DNA from: Candidatus Dadabacteria bacterium | GTDB lineage: Bacteria > Desulfobacterota_D > UBA1144 > Nemesobacterales > Mycalebacteriaceae | Length of the DNA: 36,485 nucleotides | Assembly (NCBI GenBank): GCA_026708565.1 | Contig: JAPOUR010000023.1 | Location: 1-36,485 of the forward strand | Reading direction: 5' to 3' | Program-made: the position numbers and the translations under genes | Part shown: piece by piece, positions 33,549 through 36,485 of the stretch | Position numbering within the stretch: the stretch's first letter is position 1 | Layout of the letters: every line of letters begins with the position of its first letter | The notes under the pieces: generated by a model | Seen by the model: only the letters and a program-made list of their open reading frames with translations | Told to the model about the DNA's origin: nothing | Database searches by the model: none

Positions 33549-33578
33549 ACTGCCCGCCCCGGAGGACGGGGGCCGGTA

Positions 33579-34886
33579 TTGGCTAAAAAAACAGTGCAAA
33601 AAAATTCAAGGTCGGCGGCGCTTTTCGCCTCGGCGCGCAAGGTTCTGGCGGGCGGAGTCAACAGCCCCGTCCGCTCTTTCAACGCGGTGGGAGGCTCTCC
33701 TCTTTTCATTTCAAAGGCGAAGGGCGCTTATGTTTACGATGCGGACGGCAACCGCCACACGGATTACATGGGCTCGTGGGGCGCGCTGATTCTGGGGCAT
33801 GCGCACCCTTCCGTGGTTCGCGCCGTGTCGGCGGCGGCGCGCGCCGGAACCAGTTACGGCGTTTCGTGCGAGGCGGAAACGGAACTTGCAAAAACGCTTG
33901 CGCGCTCTTTCAAGTCGGTTGAGAAGATCAGAATGACCAACTCCGGCACCGAGGCGCTTATGAGCGCGGCGCGGCTTGCCCGCGCTTTCACCGGGCGCGA
34001 TTTGCTGGTGAAGTTTGACGGCTGCTACCACGGCCACGCAGACCATCTGCTTGTGAAGGCGGGCAGCGGAGCCACCACCTTCGGCCACCCCTCAAGCGCC
34101 GGAGTGCCCCGCGCTTTCACTTCAAAAACGCTCACCGCCCCCTACAACGACACGGGAGCGGTTAAAAAACTTTTCGCCCGCAGGGGGCGCGAGATCGCGG
34201 CAATCGTGGTTGAGCCGGTCGCGGGAAACATGGGGGTCGTTCCCCCCGCGCCGGGTTTTCTTGAGTTTCTCGGAAAAGTGACGGCGCGCCACGGCGCGCT
34301 TCTTGTTTTTGACGAGGTTATAACCGGAATGCGTTTTGCGGGCGGCGCGCAGAAAAGGTTCGGCGTTGCCGCAGACATAACCTGCCTCGGCAAGATAATC
34401 GGCGGCGGGCTTCCGGTGGGCGCGCTGGGGGCGCGCGGGGAGATAATGGACATGCTTTCCCCCGAAGGGCCGGTTTATCAGGCGGGGACCCTGTCGGGCA
34501 ACCCGCTTGCGGTTGCGGCGGGGCTTGCGACCGTCAGGGGCATGGGCGGCGGGCGCGGCCTTGCGGGGATTGACGCCCGCGCGGCGCGGCTGTGCGATAT
34601 GATACTTTCCTCCGCCCGCCGCCTCGGCGCGCCGGTTACGGTCAACCGCGAGGGCTCCATGTTCACGGTCTTTTTCTCTGAAAAGCCGGTTACGGACTAT
34701 GTTTCCGCCCTCAAGTGCGACACCCGGATGTTCGGCGTTTTTCATTCGGCGCTCAGGGAAAGGGGCGTTCTTTTTCCGCCGTCCCAGTTTGAGGCGGCGT
34801 TTGTGTCAAAGGCGCACACGGACGCCGATATAGAGAAAACGGCGCGGGCGGTTGAGGGCGCTCTCGCCCGCGCGTGCGGACAATGA
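33579..34886 (+). CDS. hemL: Glutamate-1-semialdehyde 2,1-aminomutase
   Basis: This 435-residue PLP enzyme of the C5 pathway makes 5-aminolevulinate, the precursor of haem and of corrins. The PLP lysine is K272 in C-L-G-K-I-I-G-G-G-L-P. D245-E-V-I-T-G-M-R carries the cofactor Asp, and N-S-G-T-E-A (121-126) and the D-G-C-Y-H-G-H segment are the substrate and phosphate sites. The start codon is TTG at 33579, with GGAGG about 13 nt upstream. Its stop overlaps the atpZ start (ATGA), so haem precursor supply is co-transcribed with ATP synthase F0 genes. It faces the corrin operon. Confidence 0.96.
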   Translation: MAKKTVQKNSRSAALFASARKVLAGGVNSPVRSFNAVGGSPLFISKAKGAYVYDADGNRHTDYMGSWGALILGHAHPSVVRAVSAAARAGTSYGVSCEAETELAKTLARSFKSVEKIRMTNSGTEALMSAARLARAFTGRDLLVKFDGCYHGHADHLLVKAGSGATTFGHPSSAGVPRAFTSKTLTAPYNDTGAVKKLFARRGREIAAIVVEPVAGNMGVVPPAPGFLEFLGKVTARHGALLVFDEVITGMRFAGGAQKRFGVAADITCLGKIIGGGLPVGALGARGEIMDMLSPEGPVYQAGTLSGNPLAVAAGLATVRGMGGGRGLAGIDARAARLCDMILSSARRLGAPVTVNREGSMFTVFFSEKPVTDYVSALKCDTRMFGVFHSALRERGVLFPPSQFEAAFVSKAHTDADIEKTARAVEGALARACGQ

Positions 34887-35077
34887 GGCACAAGTGGATG
34901 GTTTTTGCGGTTGTGGGGATGGAGATGGCGGCGGCGGTTGCGGCGGGGCTTTTCGCGGGCGACTGGCTTGATTCAAAACTCGGCACAGAGACGCCGTACA
35001 TGACGGTTGCGGGGCTGGTCGCCGGAACCGCCGGGGGGATGGTTCTGCTTTTCAGAACGCTGGGGAGGTTCGGATGA
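34883..35077 (+). CDS. atpZ: AtpZ-like F0F1 ATPase accessory subunit
   Basis: This 64-residue two-helix membrane protein has helices at about 7-25 and 37-57 joined by a short loop, with W-L-D-S-K-L-G between them as in the AtpZ/ATPase protein I family. AtpZ and AtpI help assembly of the c ring and can move Mg or Ca. The ATG at 34883 overlaps the hemL stop by 4 nt; a GTG at 34874 is alternative. It precedes atpI. Confidence 0.8.
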   Translation: MRHKWMVFAVVGMEMAAAVAAGLFAGDWLDSKLGTETPYMTVAGLVAGTAGGMVLLFRTLGRFG

Positions 35078-35433
35078 CGCGCCGTCCCGAAGTTTTCGCC
35101 CTCGGCTTTTCGCTTGCGTCCGCGCTTGGGGGCGGCTTGCTTTTCGGGGCGGGATTCGGGCTGGCCGCCGTGAGTTCGGGGGTTTTGTTTGCGGCCGATG
35201 TTGCGGTTCTGCGCCTCATAGTCGCCGGTTTTACCAACCCCGAAGGGGCGGAGAAAATCTCGGTCGCGCGGGCGGCGGTTCTGTTTTTTATCAAGATAGC
35301 GGTTCTGGTATCAATCGCGGTTTTTCTGATACTGTTTGCAAGATTGGATGTTTTAGGTTTTACTACGGGCCTGACGGCGGGAGTCGCCGGAGTCATAACA
35401 TCGGGTTTGATTACGAAGAGTGGAACACTTTAG
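35074..35433 (+). CDS. atpI: ATP synthase protein I (AtpI)
   Basis: This 119-residue protein with four hydrophobic segments (about 8-28, 30-51, 66-88, 93-115) follows atpZ with a 4-nt overlap and precedes subunit a. Small polytopic proteins in this position belong to the AtpI family, which assists c-ring assembly. Sequence motifs are weak, so the call rests mainly on size, topology and position. Confidence 0.75.
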   Translation: MTRRPEVFALGFSLASALGGGLLFGAGFGLAAVSSGVLFAADVAVLRLIVAGFTNPEGAEKISVARAAVLFFIKIAVLVSIAVFLILFARLDVLGFTTGLTAGVAGVITSGLITKSGTL

Positions 35434-36112
35434 CTGGTGGACATTGATGGGGCCGGAGATTGCCCGTTACGACCACATAATCGGTCTTGGCGTGGTTGTG
35501 GCGTTTCTGACGGTTGTGGGGCTGGGGTTCAGAAGAAGCGTCCGTGCGGACACCTCGCCGCTGCCCTCGGAAAAGGTCAGTTTCAGAAACTTCGTTGAGT
35601 TGATAGGCATAGACTTTCTGTTTGGCATGCTTACAAACATTTTAGGCTCGCGCGAGAAGGCGCAGCATTACTTTCCTCTGCTTGCGGGCTCGTTTTTCTT
35701 CATACTTTTCTGCAACCTGCTCGGCATTGTTCCGGGCTTTCTGCCGCCCACGGGCACGCTCAACACGACCCTTGCCTTCGGGGTTCTGATCTTCATTATG
35801 TATAACTTCTACGGCTTCCGCGCCCACGGCGGCGGTTATGTGAGGCAGTTCTTGGGCCCCGTGGCGTTTCTCGCGCCGCTGATGCTTATCATTGAACTGG
35901 TGAGCCATGTTGTCCGCCCGGTGTCGCTTTCTTTGCGGCTGTTTATGAACATCACGGGAGACCACATGGTTATGGGCGTCTTTATGAACCTGACGCATTT
36001 CTTTATCCCCGCTCTGTTTATCGCGCTCGGCATATTTGTCAGTTTTCTTCAGGCGTTTATATTTACGGTGCTCTCCGCCATTTACATAGGGCTTGCGGAG
36101 TCGCACCACTGA
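35420..36112 (+). CDS. atpB: ATP synthase F0 subunit a
   Basis: This 230-residue subunit a forms the ion half-channels beside the c ring. The essential arginine is in L-S-L-R-L-F-M-N (about residue 173), with the following G-D-H segment, and the C-terminal helices include the conserved Q-A-F-I-F-T-V-L. Five to six membrane helices are predicted. The start is GTG at 35420, inside the end of atpI (14-nt overlap), and gives the M-E-H N-terminus common in this family. It is followed by a strong SD and atpE after 39 nt. Confidence 0.95.
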   Translation: MEHFSWWTLMGPEIARYDHIIGLGVVVAFLTVVGLGFRRSVRADTSPLPSEKVSFRNFVELIGIDFLFGMLTNILGSREKAQHYFPLLAGSFFFILFCNLLGIVPGFLPPTGTLNTTLAFGVLIFIMYNFYGFRAHGGGYVRQFLGPVAFLAPLMLIIELVSHVVRPVSLSLRLFMNITGDHMVMGVFMNLTHFFIPALFIALGIFVSFLQAFIFTVLSAIYIGLAESHH

Positions 36113-36151
36113 TTTGGATTTTGGAGACACAACCTTACAAGGAGGAATAAG

Positions 36152-36475
36152 ATGAAAAGGTTTGTATTTACAGTCGCCGCGCTTGCCGTGGCGGGTGTTT
36201 TCGGCTTTGCGCCGGATGCGTTTGCCGCTACGGGTGAAACCGGAGACCTTGCCAAGCTCGGCATAGGTCTTGGGGCGGGGCTTGGAATCGGCATAGCCGC
36301 GGCCATAGCCGGCCTCGGACAGGGCAGGGCGACCGCCGCCGCGCTTGAGGGTATCGCAAGAAACCCCGGAGCGGCGTCAAAGATTCAGACACCGATGATC
36401 ATCGGTCTGGCTCTGATTGAGTCGCTCGTCATTTACGCGCTTCTGATAGCGTTTCTGCTTCAGGGCAAGATTTAA
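36152..36475 (+). CDS. atpE: ATP synthase F0 subunit c with N-terminal leader
   Basis: This 107-residue proteolipid has an N-terminal signal-like segment (about 1-25, ending A-F-A) followed by the two-helix hairpin. The carboxylate is E90 in helix 2. Q57 in helix 1, S91 and Y95 occupy the positions of Gln32, Ser66 and Tyr70 of the Ilyobacter tartaricus Na+-binding c subunit, so this ring may be Na+-coupled. The conserved polar loop is A-R-N-P at 69-72. AAGGAGGAATAAG precedes the ATG and is the strongest ribosome site in the window, fitting the need for many copies. F1 genes are not in the window. Confidence 0.96.
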   Translation: MKRFVFTVAALAVAGVFGFAPDAFAATGETGDLAKLGIGLGAGLGIGIAAAIAGLGQGRATAAALEGIARNPGAASKIQTPMIIGLALIESLVIYALLIAFLLQGKI

Positions 36476-36485
36476 GTCGGCGTAA

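Noticed and set aside
33502-33578. Cobalamin riboswitch ahead of the corrin operon
   Set aside because: The gap is under 80 bp and no B12-box-like element is visible.
36152-36475. Subunit c leader as a mis-called start
   Set aside because: The strong AAGGAGGA site sits directly before this ATG, and no internal start is better placed.

Overview
The window looks like chromosomal DNA of a GC-rich, Gram-negative-type bacterium. It carries a PriA/GlnE block, a divergent hemL/corrin locus, and an F0 block (AtpZ, AtpI, AtpB, AtpE) without F1 genes. The proteolipid subunit c carries a cleavable-looking leader, as in deltaproteobacterial-type and some uncultured lineages. The lineage assignment is inference only. 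Short genes are packed with 4-nt stop/start overlaps almost throughout, and GTG or TTG starts are common. No rRNA, tRNA, CRISPR array or transposase was seen.

Layout. (1) 1-4857, minus strand: a lower-GC accessory segment with a RapA/SNF2-type helicase followed by a sacsin-like GHKL ATPase that runs off the left edge. I read this pair as a candidate nucleic-acid-directed defence module. (2) 4909-6689: a HipB/HipA toxin-antitoxin cassette bounded by two direct copies of the last ~50 bp of the next gene. (3) 6636-13214, minus: priA, glnE and an alkaline-phosphatase-fold phosphodiesterase, tightly coupled. (4) 13259-13759: an isolated low-GC zinc-ribbon/GIY-YIG/membrane-anchor protein. (5) 13808-18069, minus: five genes joined by ATGA overlaps. 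Three are unknown (a secreted/membrane protein, a membrane coiled-coil protein and a 70-residue protein), followed by an FAD/NAD(P)H oxidoreductase and a membrane polyferredoxin. (6) 18168-21774, minus: a nitroreductase-like protein, an inositol-monophosphatase-family enzyme and a GT-C membrane glycosyltransferase.

(7) 21837-26576, plus: pyrE, a PiT-family permease, an APS-reductase-type CysH and a UvrD/PcrA helicase. The permease and CysH probably form a sulfate assimilation pair. (8) 26577-33492, minus: a seven-gene corrin operon (CbiET, CbiG-CbiF fusion, CbiJ, CbiD, a split ChlI/vWA chelatase pair and an ATP:cob(I)alamin adenosyltransferase). (9) 33579-36475, plus: hemL, then atpZ, atpI, atpB and atpE. 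hemL supplies the tetrapyrrole precursor used by the divergent corrin operon, and the two transcription units appear to share one promoter region.

The most unusual items are the helicase/GHKL pair, the hipBA cassette inside duplicated gene-end repeats, the coupled operon of unknown membrane proteins plus redox partners, and the Na+-type signature in AtpE.
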